Shown here: positions 33,009-41,408 of the stretch, one piece after another | Numbering within the stretch: position 1 is the stretch's first letter | Layout: each line of letters starts with the position of its first letter | Source: an uncultured Elusimicrobium sp. | Lineage (GTDB): Bacteria > Elusimicrobiota > Elusimicrobia > Elusimicrobiales > Elusimicrobiaceae | Assembly (NCBI GenBank): GCA_947170005.1 | Contig: CAMVRX010000003.1 | Coordinates: forward strand, 1 to 42,771 | Reading direction: 5' to 3' | DNA length: 42,771 nucleotides | Notes under the pieces: generated by a model | Told to the model about the DNA's origin: nothing | What the model saw: the letters and a program-made list of their open reading frames with translations, nothing else | The model's database searches: none | Translations under genes and position numbers: made by a program

Positions 33009-34334
33009 TTACAGCAACTTGCCAGCTATATCGGCCAGGCGGCTGCGCTCGGTCTTGGTGAACGTAATGTGACCGTAATTTTTTTGGCCTTTTAGGCGGT
33101 CCACCAAGTACGTAAGGCCGTTGGATTCCACGTCCAAATACGGCGTATCAATTTGGTATGGGTCCCCGGTTACTACTACTTTGGTGCCTTCGCCCGCGCG
33201 GGTTAAAATCGTTTTCATCTCGTGCGGGGTCAGGTTTTGGGCGTCGTCCACAATCATATATTGCCCGGGCAGCGAACGGCCGCGCATGTGCGTGACCGAG
33301 GCAATTTCAATCTTGCCGCTGTCGAGTAAATAATGTGCTTTTTCTTCCCCTTCGTCCGGGTTTTTGCGGTCGGCCAAGAAGGCCAAGTTATCATAAATGG
33401 CGCCCATCCACGCATCTAGTTTTTCTTCTTTGGTACCCGGTAAAAAGCCCAAATCTTTGCCCACGGGAACGATGGAGCGGCACACGACCATGCGGCGGTA
33501 GGCGTTGTCGTCCATGGTGCGTTGCAGACCGGTGGCCAGGGTAACGAGTGTTTTACCGGTACCTGCCGTACCGACGAGGGTAACTAAATCCAAGCTGTCA
33601 TCTAGCAGCAGTTCCATGGCAAAGCGTTGCTCCTTGTTAAGCGGCTTAATGCCCCACGCCACCGGCTCTTGCGAGGAAAGCGGACGAAGCACAAAATCCC
33701 CGCTGTTAGCTACGCGGCCGATGGCAGATTTTTTGCTGCCGTCGTTCGTTTTCAAAATAACAAACTGGTTGGCCATAAATTTTTGCGGGTCCAGCTCCAG
33801 TTTTTTGGTGCGATAAAACGCGTCAATTTCATCGGGCGATACTTCCAGTTCCGTCACCCCGCTGTAAAGCTCATCCATATTCACTTTATCGGTGGTATAG
33901 TCCTGCGCGTTTAAGCCCAGTGCCTCGGCCTTTAGGCGCATATTGATGTCTTTGGTGACTACGATTACGGGGGTGGCGTTTTTCTTGTAAGAGCCTTCTT
34001 TTTTGCCCAAGGTATAAGCGATATTTAAGATGGCATTGTCGGCCTTGTTAAAGGCCATAGAATAAGGAAGGGTGTTGGGCAAATCCATTACAATTTTAAG
34101 CGTGCCGCCGTCGTCTAGTTTGACCCCTTCGTTTAGGCGGCCCTTTTTGCGCAGCTCATCTAACATGCGCGAAACCATACGCGCATTTTTGCCGCGGGTA
34201 TCGCCCTCGGTCTTAAAGGCGTCAAGTTCCTCAATGACGGCCATGGGGATGATAATGTCATTATCGTCAAAAGCACGCAGACAGTTCACATCGTGCAGCA
34301 AAACGTTAGTGTCAATAATGAATGTTTTTTTCAT
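33009..34334 (-). CDS. PIN domain-PhoH family ATPase (YlaK/PhoH2-like)
   Basis: This 441-aa protein has an N-terminal PIN RNase-like domain (MKKTFIIDTNVLLHD, later VIEELDAFK) with metal-binding Asp/Glu. A C-terminal PhoH-type ATPase follows, with Walker A GTAGTGKT and Walker B region MIVDDAQNLTPHEMKTIL followed by VVTGDPYQID. Such PhoH2-type fusions are reported as RNA helicase/RNases. I use ATG 34334, which follows GGAGGG; the track start at 34355 is upstream of that site. Confidence 0.93.
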   Translation of the reverse strand: MKKTFIIDTNVLLHDVNCLRAFDDNDIIIPMAVIEELDAFKTEGDTRGKNARMVSRMLDELRKKGRLNEGVKLDDGGTLKIVMDLPNTLPYSMAFNKADNAILNIAYTLGKKEGSYKKNATPVIVVTKDINMRLKAEALGLNAQDYTTDKVNMDELYSGVTELEVSPDEIDAFYRTKKLELDPQKFMANQFVILKTNDGSKKSAIGRVANSGDFVLRPLSSQEPVAWGIKPLNKEQRFAMELLLDDSLDLVTLVGTAGTGKTLVTLATGLQRTMDDNAYRRMVVCRSIVPVGKDLGFLPGTKEEKLDAWMGAIYDNLAFLADRKNPDEGEEKAHYLLDSGKIEIASVTHMRGRSLPGQYMIVDDAQNLTPHEMKTILTRAGEGTKVVVTGDPYQIDTPYLDVESNGLTYLVDRLKGQKNYGHITFTKTERSRLADIAGKLL

Positions 34335-34433
34335 GGGCACCCTCCGTGCAACCACAGCTTAATTATAGTATAATCCTGTAAAGGGCAAAATCAAGGTCCC
34401 TCGTTTTCATTGTAGCATTATTTAGAGAATTTT

Positions 34434-36794
34434 ATGAAATACCTTTGCATTCATGGTCATTTTTACCAACCCCCGCGCGAAAACGCGTGGCTGGAAGAAA
34501 TTGAACGGCAGGACAGTGCGGCCCCATACCACGATTGGAACGCACGCATTTGTGCGGAATGTTATTCCCCCAATGCGCTGGCGCGTGTGCTCAATGATAA
34601 AAAAGAATTAACGGGTTTGGTGAATAATTATTCGCGCATTAGTTTTAACTTTGGGCCGACGTTGCTGTCGTGGATGCAAGAAAAAGAACCCGAAGTGTAT
34701 CAGGCTATTTTGGAAGCGGACCGTCAAAGCAGGGAGCGGTTTTCCGGCCATGGCAGCGCGCTGGCGCAGGTATATAACCATATCATTTTGCCGCTTGCCA
34801 ACGGGCGCGATAAAGAAACCCAAGTAAAGTGGGGTATTTACGATTTTGAAAAGCGCTTTGGCCGTAAGCCCGAGGCTTTGTGGCTGGCCGAAACCGCCTG
34901 CAATACCGAAACGCTGGAAGTGCTGGCCGCCAATGGGATGAAATTTGTCATTTTGGCCCCCGGCCAATGTGCCCGCGTGCGTAAAATAGGCGAAGAGAAA
35001 TGGCAAGAAATCGGCGCCGGGGTGGACCCCAAGCGGCCGTATTTATGCAAGTTGCCCAGCGGACAGAAAATTGTATTGTTTTTTTACGATGGGCCTATTT
35101 CGCAAGGGATTGCGTTTTCGGATACGCTTTCTTCGGGTGAGAAATTTGCCTCGCGCCTGCTAAGTACCTATAACCATACCGACGAGCCGCAGCTTATGCA
35201 CATTGCTACCGATGGGGAAACCTACGGACACCACCAAAAATTTGCCGAAATGGCCCTGGCCTACTGCTTGAAAACCGTGCAGGAAAAACCCGACGTACAA
35301 CTAACCGTGTACGGTGAATTTTTGGAAAAAAATCCGCCGCAGTACGAAGCACAAATTCACGAAAATTCATCCTGGAGTTGCTTCCACGGGGTGGAGCGTT
35401 GGCGGGCGAATTGCGGGTGCAATTCGGGCATGCACGGCGGTTGGAACCAAAAATGGCGCGGGCCGCTACGCGCAGCGTTGGACTTTATCCGCGACGAGAT
35501 GATTAAAACTTTTGAGCAAGTGGGCGGCGCGTATTTTAAGGACGTATGGGCCGCGCGTAATGACTATATTGAACTTATTTTGGACCGCTCTTTAGATGCA
35601 CAGCACCGGTTTTTCCTGCGTCATGCTACCGAAAAAGCCTGGAACGACCGTTCCGCTGCTCTTATGCTGCTTGAAATGCAGCGCATGGCCATGCTGATGT
35701 ATACCAGCTGCGGGTGGTTTTTTGACGAAGTAAGCGGCTTGGAAACGACCCAAATTATGCAGTACGCTTGCCGGGCGATGGAGTTAAATTATGCGCTGAG
35801 CGGACGCAATTTGGAACCGCAGTTTGTGCAAATGCTTGAAAAAGCACCCAGCAATTTGCCCGAGATTAAAAACGGAGCCGTGGCGTATGAGCGTTATGTA
35901 AAACCGCAGGCCGCCAGTTTGGAAAAAATGGCTCTTTGTCACCTGGTTACGTTACTGGCCGACGAAACGACCAACCCGCACAAAGCCTACGCGTGCGACG
36001 TGCTGGACTTTAAACCGGTCAAATTAACGGCCCCGAATGCCGCTTTGTGGTACGGGTACATCCGGCTCAAATCCCGCATTACTTTGGAGGAACGAAACAT
36101 TCCCTTCGCCTTATTGCGCCGTGCCACCGCCAGCCTGACTTGCGGGGCCGGCGGGGACAATATGGACCCGGTATTTGCCCGGCTTAAAGAGCTATTTGAA
36201 GCCCAAAAATACGACGAGTGTGCGGAGTTTATCCGCCAGCAGTTGCGCCAAGAGGTGCCGCTAAGCCAAATGAGTATGGATGTGCGGCACAAAGTGGTAC
36301 AGCAGGTGCTGCGGCGTATGGATGAAGAAACGGCCCGGGTGTGTGAGGAGTTATTTGAAAAACAATACTCCGTGGTGCGGGGACTACAACTATTGGGTAC
36401 GCCCATCCCGCGGCCTTTTTTGGAAGCGGCTAACTTTGTGCTCACCAGCGACCTGGCGGCCGAGTTCCGCGCGGCAGACATCAACGTAAACGATGTGGAA
36501 GAACTGATGGAAGATGTTACTACGTTGGGGTTGGATGTTTCCAAGGGGAAAGTGGCGGCGGCCGTGAGCGAAAAATTGACTTTTTTGGCGTTTGCTTTTG
36601 CGCGTAACCCGGCCGATAAGGCGGCTGCGCATAAGTTGGTAGAGTTTTTGAACTATACGGAGATTTTTGGCTTTGCGCCCGACACGATTAAAGCGCAGGA
36701 GTTTGTGTATTTTGGTTTAAAGTCGTTGGGAGAGGAAGCTAAAAAGAAAGATATTTTGCGGGCCTTGGCGCGCAAACTGAAAATAGCGTTGTAA
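34434..36794 (+). CDS. glycoside hydrolase family 57 / DUF3536-type protein
   Basis: This 786-aa protein has an N-terminal GH57 (beta/alpha)7 domain beginning KYLCIHGHFYQPPRENAW. The likely nucleophile Glu is in LWLAETACNTETLE and the likely acid Asp in HIATDGETYGHH. A long alpha-helical C-terminal region from about residue 300 matches the DUF3536 pattern (HENSSWSCFHGVERWRANCGC). GH57 enzymes act on alpha-glucans such as glycogen; the exact activity is unknown. The start has no strong ribosome binding site. A strong terminator follows. Confidence 0.88.
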   Translation: MKYLCIHGHFYQPPRENAWLEEIERQDSAAPYHDWNARICAECYSPNALARVLNDKKELTGLVNNYSRISFNFGPTLLSWMQEKEPEVYQAILEADRQSRERFSGHGSALAQVYNHIILPLANGRDKETQVKWGIYDFEKRFGRKPEALWLAETACNTETLEVLAANGMKFVILAPGQCARVRKIGEEKWQEIGAGVDPKRPYLCKLPSGQKIVLFFYDGPISQGIAFSDTLSSGEKFASRLLSTYNHTDEPQLMHIATDGETYGHHQKFAEMALAYCLKTVQEKPDVQLTVYGEFLEKNPPQYEAQIHENSSWSCFHGVERWRANCGCNSGMHGGWNQKWRGPLRAALDFIRDEMIKTFEQVGGAYFKDVWAARNDYIELILDRSLDAQHRFFLRHATEKAWNDRSAALMLLEMQRMAMLMYTSCGWFFDEVSGLETTQIMQYACRAMELNYALSGRNLEPQFVQMLEKAPSNLPEIKNGAVAYERYVKPQAASLEKMALCHLVTLLADETTNPHKAYACDVLDFKPVKLTAPNAALWYGYIRLKSRITLEERNIPFALLRRATASLTCGAGGDNMDPVFARLKELFEAQKYDECAEFIRQQLRQEVPLSQMSMDVRHKVVQQVLRRMDEETARVCEELFEKQYSVVRGLQLLGTPIPRPFLEAANFVLTSDLAAEFRAADINVNDVEELMEDVTTLGLDVSKGKVAAAVSEKLTFLAFAFARNPADKAAAHKLVEFLNYTEIFGFAPDTIKAQEFVYFGLKSLGEEAKKKDILRALARKLKIAL

Positions 36795-36813
36795 AAAGGG
36801 TTTTAGCATATCT

Positions 36814-36844
36814 AAAAAAGCACTGTTCAAAACAGTGCTTTTTT
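36814..36844 (+). terminator. intrinsic terminator after GH57 gene
   Basis: AAAAAAGCACTGTT-CAA-AACAGTGCTTTTTT. The T-run ends 3 nt before the TATACT box of the next pilin leader. Confidence 0.9.
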
Positions 36845-36846
36845 AT

Positions 36847-36859
36847 TATACTATAAGTA
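36847..36859 (+). promoter_or_regulatory. -10 promoter of pilin leader copy 6
   Basis: TATACT (36847-36852), ATAAGT, then ACAATTT with predicted +1 at A36859. This copy lacks the TGN extension. Confidence 0.6.
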
Positions 36860-37096
36860 CAATTTCATCTGTTTTTGGAAGCGTTTTAGAAACGCGGAAC
36901 TCTTTTGAAGAGGGAATAATCACGCCAAAGGCAGCCTATTGGGCGTAAAGAGAAGGGCCTTCGAAACCCGGCTCTTTATGCTTAATGTTTGCTATTTACA
37001 AAAATAGTAAATTACGGCTGTTGTATTTATGTTCTGTGATTATTCCATAAATATAGCGGCCGTTTTTGCATGCGTTTTTCCAAAACAGAAAAATTG
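36859..37096 (+). ncRNA. structured pilin leader RNA (PilL element) copy 6, best-formed
   Basis: Leader of pilin 7. P1 pairs CAATTT and TCTGTTTTTGGAA with TTCCAAAACAGA and AAATTG (ends at 37096). P2 is GCGTTT-TAG-AAACGC. P3 is CTCTT/AAGAG. P4 pairs GGAATAATCAC (36913-36923) with GTGATTATTCC (37036-37046), a perfect 11 bp. P5 is GCAGCC/GGCTGT. P6 is GCGTAAAGAG...CTCTTTATGC with the CCTTCGAAA loop, then TTAATGTTT. P7 is GCTATTT/AAATAGT. The terminator-like hairpin is ACGGCTGTTGTATTTATG (37014-37031) with CATAAATATAGCGGCCGT (37046-37063), all 18 positions paired including wobbles, followed by TTTT. Confidence 0.87.
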
Positions 37097-37122
37097 AAAA
37101 CTAGTTGCAAAGGAGAAATAAA

Positions 37123-37683
37123 ATGACAGTAGTAAAAAATACCCGGCGGGGTTTCACGCTCATAGAGCTGCTGGTCGTGGTGCTGATTATTGGCATATTA
37201 GCTGCGGTAGCGGTGCCGCAGTATCAAAAAGCAGTAGAAAAGAGTCGGTTAGCGGAAGCATTACAACTTACAACCAGTCTTCAAAGGGGAATTGATTTGT
37301 GTCTCCTTTCCAATCCTTGGCCAAATGCAGGCGATACGACTTGGTTTTTGGGTTTGGAAGAGGCGTTTTCTGGTCATAACACCAAGGACAATCTAGATAT
37401 AGATGTGGAAAGCGGGCTAATTTGTGATCAGGAGAACGGACGCACGTGTCGTGGGAAAAATTTTGCATACCAGGCTAATTGTAATATTACCAGTTGTCAT
37501 ATATATGCGAGTCGGTATCAAAATGGGGTAGTAGAAGGAACCCCTCAATACATGCTAGATATAAACCGTCAGTTATCTAATAGCGGATGGGAAAAGGTAT
37601 GTTGGTACGAAGAAGATAAACCCATTGGCGCGGCTATCTGTAAGAGTTTGGAATCTCAAGGTTGGAGTGCAGAAGAACTGTAA
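37123..37683 (+). CDS. type IV pilin-like protein (copy 7, short leader)
   Basis: This 186-aa prepilin has a short leader MTVVKNTRRG before FTLIELLVVVLIIGILAAVAVPQYQKAVEKSRLAEA. ATG 37123 follows AAGGAGAAATAAA; the six extra codons in the track belong to the leader tail. Mature domain: DLCLLSNPWPNAG, GLICDQENGRTCRGK, YQANCNITSCHIYAS and KVCWYEEDKPIGAAICKSLE, so about eight Cys. The C-terminal PIGAAICKSLESQGW resembles PIGGKICNWLENTQ in copy 4 and DDVGYKVCQSLAS in copy 5, so a C-terminal motif is also shared by a subset. Confidence 0.93.
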   Translation: MTVVKNTRRGFTLIELLVVVLIIGILAAVAVPQYQKAVEKSRLAEALQLTTSLQRGIDLCLLSNPWPNAGDTTWFLGLEEAFSGHNTKDNLDIDVESGLICDQENGRTCRGKNFAYQANCNITSCHIYASRYQNGVVEGTPQYMLDINRQLSNSGWEKVCWYEEDKPIGAAICKSLESQGWSAEEL

Positions 37684-37706
37684 TCTTTTATAGAGAGTCC
37701 CAAAAT

Positions 37707-37740
37707 AATTCTGCCCCAAGCTTATGCCTGGGGCAGAATT
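37707..37740. terminator. terminator between pilin 7 and lysS
   Basis: AATTCTGCCCCA / TGGGGCAGAATT stem with a 10-nt loop between convergent genes; the minus-strand side continues ATTTTGG. Confidence 0.75.
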
Positions 37741-37762
37741 ACACAAAGCTACGTTACCGGGT

Positions 37763-39274
37763 CTATTTTTCTGTTTCTTCCTCTAACTTTTTAAGCGTGG
37801 GGAAGAAAATAATCTCCCGGATAGAGTCTTGCCCCGTGAGCATCATAATAATGCGGTCAATTCCAATGCCCATACCTCCGGTAGGCGGCATGCCGCTTTC
37901 CATCGCCTCAATATAGTCGGCATCTAAGATGTCGGCATTTTCGGCATCTTCGCCTTTGGCAATTGCTTTAGCGGCAGCCTGGTCTTTTAAGCGTTGGAGT
38001 TGGTCGGCCGGGTCGTTAAGTTCTGTATAAGCATTACCCAATTCCTGCCCGTTTACAAACACTTCAAAGCGTTCTACCAGTTCCGGGTCGCCGGGTTTGG
38101 TTTTGGAGAACGGGCTCACGGCCGTGGGGTAATCCAGCGCAATCACGGGGTTGTGATAGTCGGCCAGTAACTTACCTTCAAACAGTTCGTCAAAAATGGC
38201 GCTATCGCTATCATCCGCGGAGAATTTAATCCCTTGTTCGCGCGCTACTTCTTCCAGTTTGGCGCGGTTGAATTTGCGGCCGTCTAATACTTCGTGAATA
38301 TCGCGGCCGAATTTCTCTTGCCATGCCACCGGGATGTAAAGCCGTTTGTACGGCGGGCGCAGGTCCACTTCGTAGCCGCGGAATTGCACTTTTTCCACGC
38401 CGATGGCTTTGGCGGCGTTGCCCAAAATTTCATCAAACAAATCGGCCATGGTGTTTACGTCGCCGTAGGCTTGGTAAAGTTCCATCATGGTAAACTCGGG
38501 GTTGTGGGTGGTGTCAATTCCTTCGTTGCGGAACATGTGCCCAATTTCATAAATGCGGTCCAACCCGCCGATAATCAGGCGTTTGTGATGCAATTCGAGT
38601 GCAATACGCATATACAGCGGCATTTTGAGCGCGTTGTGGTAGGTTTCAAACGGGCGTGCAATTGCCCCGCCGCTGGACGGGTTTAAAATGGGTGTTTCCA
38701 CTTCCAAAAATCCTTTTTCGTCCAAAGTTTTGCGGATGGAAGAAATAATTTTAGCGCGTTTAACAAAAATATCTTTGACTTCTTCATTGGCAATTAAATC
38801 CAGGTGGCGTTTGCGAAAGCGCACCTCGGTATCCTGCAGGCCGTGGTATTTTTCGGGCATGGGGCGGATGGCTTTGGAAAGCAAGGTCATCTTGGTAACT
38901 TTAATGGTTTTTTCACCGGTTTTGGTGACAAAAATATGTCCGGTTACAGATACAAAATCGCCTACGGCGATGTGCTTTTTGAAGAAGGTGTAGGCTTCTT
39001 CGCCCAAATTGTCTTTGGCAACGTAGAGTTGGATGCGGCCCGAAAAATCGCGCAAGTGCGCGAATGCGGCTTTGCCCATCAAGCGGATTTGCATCAAGCG
39101 CCCGGCGGTAACAGCGTCGGCATTTTCTTCTAAATTTTTGGCCTGTGCACAAGAAATTTGTTTCTCACAGCGGTTAGGATAGGGCGTAATGCCCAGTTGG
39201 CGGATTTCCTCCACTTCGGCGTAGCGCTGCTTGATAATGCCGTCTAGGGCGTTGTTGTGTTGTTGTTCGGACAT
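37763..39274 (-). CDS. lysS: lysine--tRNA ligase, class II
   Basis: This 503-aa cytoplasmic enzyme charges tRNA-Lys. The N-terminal OB-fold anticodon-binding domain (GRLMQIRLMGKAAFAHLRDFSGRIQLYVAKD) is followed by the class II core. Motif 2 is FRNEGIDTTHNPEFTMMELYQAY and motif 3 is GGMGIGIDRIIMMLTG. Length matches bacterial LysRS. It is divergent from the ankyrin gene. Confidence 0.98.
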   Translation of the reverse strand: MSEQQHNNALDGIIKQRYAEVEEIRQLGITPYPNRCEKQISCAQAKNLEENADAVTAGRLMQIRLMGKAAFAHLRDFSGRIQLYVAKDNLGEEAYTFFKKHIAVGDFVSVTGHIFVTKTGEKTIKVTKMTLLSKAIRPMPEKYHGLQDTEVRFRKRHLDLIANEEVKDIFVKRAKIISSIRKTLDEKGFLEVETPILNPSSGGAIARPFETYHNALKMPLYMRIALELHHKRLIIGGLDRIYEIGHMFRNEGIDTTHNPEFTMMELYQAYGDVNTMADLFDEILGNAAKAIGVEKVQFRGYEVDLRPPYKRLYIPVAWQEKFGRDIHEVLDGRKFNRAKLEEVAREQGIKFSADDSDSAIFDELFEGKLLADYHNPVIALDYPTAVSPFSKTKPGDPELVERFEVFVNGQELGNAYTELNDPADQLQRLKDQAAAKAIAKGEDAENADILDADYIEAMESGMPPTGGMGIGIDRIIMMLTGQDSIREIIFFPTLKKLEEETEK

Positions 39275-39332
39275 AGATACCTCGTAACTAAGTAATTACT
39301 TATATTTTACCAATTTACGCGTACGAATGTGC

Positions 39333-39344
39333 TAAAATACAAGT
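39333..39344 (+). promoter_or_regulatory. leaderless-type promoter of ankyrin gene
   Basis: TGC-TAAAAT (-10 at 39333-39338), ACAAGT, then the ATG at 39345; no Shine-Dalgarno is present. Confidence 0.5.
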
Positions 39345-40079
39345 ATGACGAAACGTACTTGGATTGGAATCCTAATAGCAATCGTTGTAATGGCGGGGGG
39401 GCTACTCTACCGCCACTGTGCGCAGGAAGTAGATTCCCGCGGGGCTACGCGCCTGATGCGCGCCTTGGAAGAAAACGATACGGAAAAAACAGGACAACTT
39501 TTAAGCGAGGAAACCGTACACGTGCGCGACAAAGCCGGGCAAACCCCGCTGTTTTATGCGGCCCGCCATGCCGAGCATCCGCAGGTGTTGCATAAGTTGC
39601 TTTTAGCCGGGGCCGATCCCCTGGCAACTGATAAAAACGGCCAAACCCCGCTGATAGCTGCTGCTCAGTATAACCCGCACCCGGTCATTATAACCGTGTT
39701 GGCGCGCCAGCTGGGCCAGGGGGCTGCCCCTCAGCAAAATAAAGACCGCGCTTTAGTGGTGGCGGCACAGCACAATACTTTTACTATTATTAAGGCGTTG
39801 TTGGCCGTCCGCGCACGCCCGGCTTACCGTGAACCCAACGGCAAAGGCGCGGCCGATTACCTGCCGGAAAACCCACTGCTTAGCGACACGGAAAAAACGG
39901 ATTTGCGCCAAGTGATGTTGCTGTTGGAAATTTTGGAAGAGCGTGAAAAATTTTCCCCGATACAACGCGTGAAAAAACCCGTGTTAAGACAAATGGCCCC
40001 GTCGTCCGCTTCGCAAGAGACAGAGCCCCCGGCATCTGCGCCCGGTCCTGCTAAGAACGATTTGAAAGAACCGCAGTGA
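39345..40079 (+). CDS. membrane-anchored ankyrin-repeat protein
   Basis: This 244-aa protein has an N-terminal membrane anchor (about residues 5-24, WIGILIAIVVMAGGLLY) and three to four ankyrin-like repeats: RGATRLMRALEENDTEKTGQLL, AGQTPLFYAARHAEHPQVLHKLLLAGADP, NGQTPLIAAAQYNPHPVIITVLA and DRALVVAAQHNTFTIIKALLA. A charged, Pro-rich tail follows. The repeat domain would face the periplasm if the anchor is an uncleaved signal. The role is probably protein binding; partner unknown. Confidence 0.85.
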   Translation: MTKRTWIGILIAIVVMAGGLLYRHCAQEVDSRGATRLMRALEENDTEKTGQLLSEETVHVRDKAGQTPLFYAARHAEHPQVLHKLLLAGADPLATDKNGQTPLIAAAQYNPHPVIITVLARQLGQGAAPQQNKDRALVVAAQHNTFTIIKALLAVRARPAYREPNGKGAADYLPENPLLSDTEKTDLRQVMLLLEILEEREKFSPIQRVKKPVLRQMAPSSASQETEPPASAPGPAKNDLKEPQ

Positions 40080-40108
40080 AAAAACCCCGCTTAGAAGCGG
40101 GGTTTTTT
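40079..40108. terminator. bidirectional intrinsic terminator
   Basis: AAAACCCCGCTT-AG-AAGCGGGGTTTTTT between convergent genes. Confidence 0.9.
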
Positions 40109-40118
40109 AAAGAAAGGC

Positions 40119-41294
40119 TTAGTTTAAAACATTGGCCGGTTGGTAGGCTTTACCGTCTACCCATATTGTTTTGTTTTCTATTTTATCGGGCACTCTAAGG
40201 GCCTCTTCCGTGATGTGGTGGCGCCGGAAGGGTGTGGCCGTTAGGATGGTATTATCGGAAAAGTGTTTTAGCCAGCTTGCCAATGGGACCGGGTGCGAGC
40301 CTGCCAAAAAGGTATCTAACACCTGGGATACATACACGCCGTTTTGTTTCCACACCACTAGTACCGCCGTATGATAGCGCCAGTGCAGGCCCTTTTGCCC
40401 GTTGGCCAGCGTAAAGCGTTGCCCTTGCTTAGGGGTTAAAAATTCGCCCGTTTTGGGGTAAGCGGTAAGCATATAGAGCCGTACGTTGCGTCCTTGTTCG
40501 GGTTGGGCGGTGCCTTGCTGTGCAATCAAGCGGGCGATTAGATAACTGGTATAGTTGCACTCGTCAATTACCCAGCGGTACGTATACTTGCGGTGCGCAC
40601 GTGTATTGCCAATTTTATGATCAAAATTTTCCAAAGAAAGGTCAGCCTCGTCATAAAGAACAACTTGTTTTTGGGCTAAATATACAGCCTGTTGTACCGC
40701 TAAGTCCAAGTTTCTAAGCAGCGTAGAGGGAGCCGGAACAGAAGTAGCCCAAGCGGGGGTGTTGATTAAATACGCAGCCTGGGTTTGGTGACGGGGCTGT
40801 TGAACTAACAACTCAATCCACCTATTATATTCTTGCTGGGCAATATGCCTTTGGGGAGTGGAGCCGGCTGCTATAAAAGAGTCCAGCTGTTTGTGAATAT
40901 CCTCAGTATGTGCGCGGTAAAAAGCATCGGCTTTGGCAAAATCAAACGGTTTACGGCACCACATAAATCCGTCCAGCACACCCAGCTGGTTTAAATCCAG
41001 CGCGTGCAGCGGCTGCGGATGAAAGCGGGTGTACACGTGCATATTAAATAAATACAACGCAAAAGCGTAGACATGTTCCTTTTCCGTTTGCGACGAAAAG
41101 AGCTGTTCTAGAAAACCCGGTTCGCTGCGCACTTGGTTGGACAAAGGGAAAAAACGCATTTGGTTAAAGTGACTTGTGTCCGCCCCGGGGGCCTGCGTAA
41201 TTTTTTGCTCAAGCACTTGCGGGAGCGGGGCTGCCTGCAGGCCCGTTCCTATCCCGATACATACGCCAATTAACCATCCGTATTTTTTGAGCAT
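40119..41294 (-). CDS. secreted protein, possible papain-fold (protein-glutaminase-like) enzyme
   Basis: This 391-aa protein has signal peptide MLKKYGWLIGVCIGIGTGLQAA. I start at the second in-frame ATG because TATACT lies exactly 6 nt upstream with TTGCCG 17 bp before it. The first ATG (41300) would overlap the start site. In the C-terminal half, a Cys (DECNYTSYLIARLIA), a His (GLHWRYHTAVLVVW) and an Asp (SQVLDTFLAG) occur in the order and rough spacing of a protein-glutaminase/transglutaminase-like triad. This is a weak, motif-level inference. The N-terminal half (about 200 residues) is unrecognised. Confidence 0.65.
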   Translation of the reverse strand: MLKKYGWLIGVCIGIGTGLQAAPLPQVLEQKITQAPGADTSHFNQMRFFPLSNQVRSEPGFLEQLFSSQTEKEHVYAFALYLFNMHVYTRFHPQPLHALDLNQLGVLDGFMWCRKPFDFAKADAFYRAHTEDIHKQLDSFIAAGSTPQRHIAQQEYNRWIELLVQQPRHQTQAAYLINTPAWATSVPAPSTLLRNLDLAVQQAVYLAQKQVVLYDEADLSLENFDHKIGNTRAHRKYTYRWVIDECNYTSYLIARLIAQQGTAQPEQGRNVRLYMLTAYPKTGEFLTPKQGQRFTLANGQKGLHWRYHTAVLVVWKQNGVYVSQVLDTFLAGSHPVPLASWLKHFSDNTILTATPFRRHHITEEALRVPDKIENKTIWVDGKAYQPANVLN

Positions 41295-41329
41295 ATCCAT
41301 AGTATAAGAGAAATTGACAGGTCCGGCAA
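41295..41329 (-). promoter_or_regulatory. promoter giving a leaderless start for 40119-41294
   Basis: TTGCCG (41324-41329), a 17-bp spacer, TATACT (41301-41306), then 6 nt to the ATG at 41294. Confidence 0.55.
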
Positions 41330-41408
41330 GGGCCTTTTGGTCCTTTTTTTGTAATTTTTTATTATAATGTTAAAGTAATTATCATCTCAGTAAAGGAGAG
41401 TACAACTC

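Noticed and set aside
36859-37096. Integron attC site or retron/diversity-generating element.
   Set aside because: No integrase, reverse transcriptase or template/variable repeat pair is present, and attC core motifs are not recognisable.
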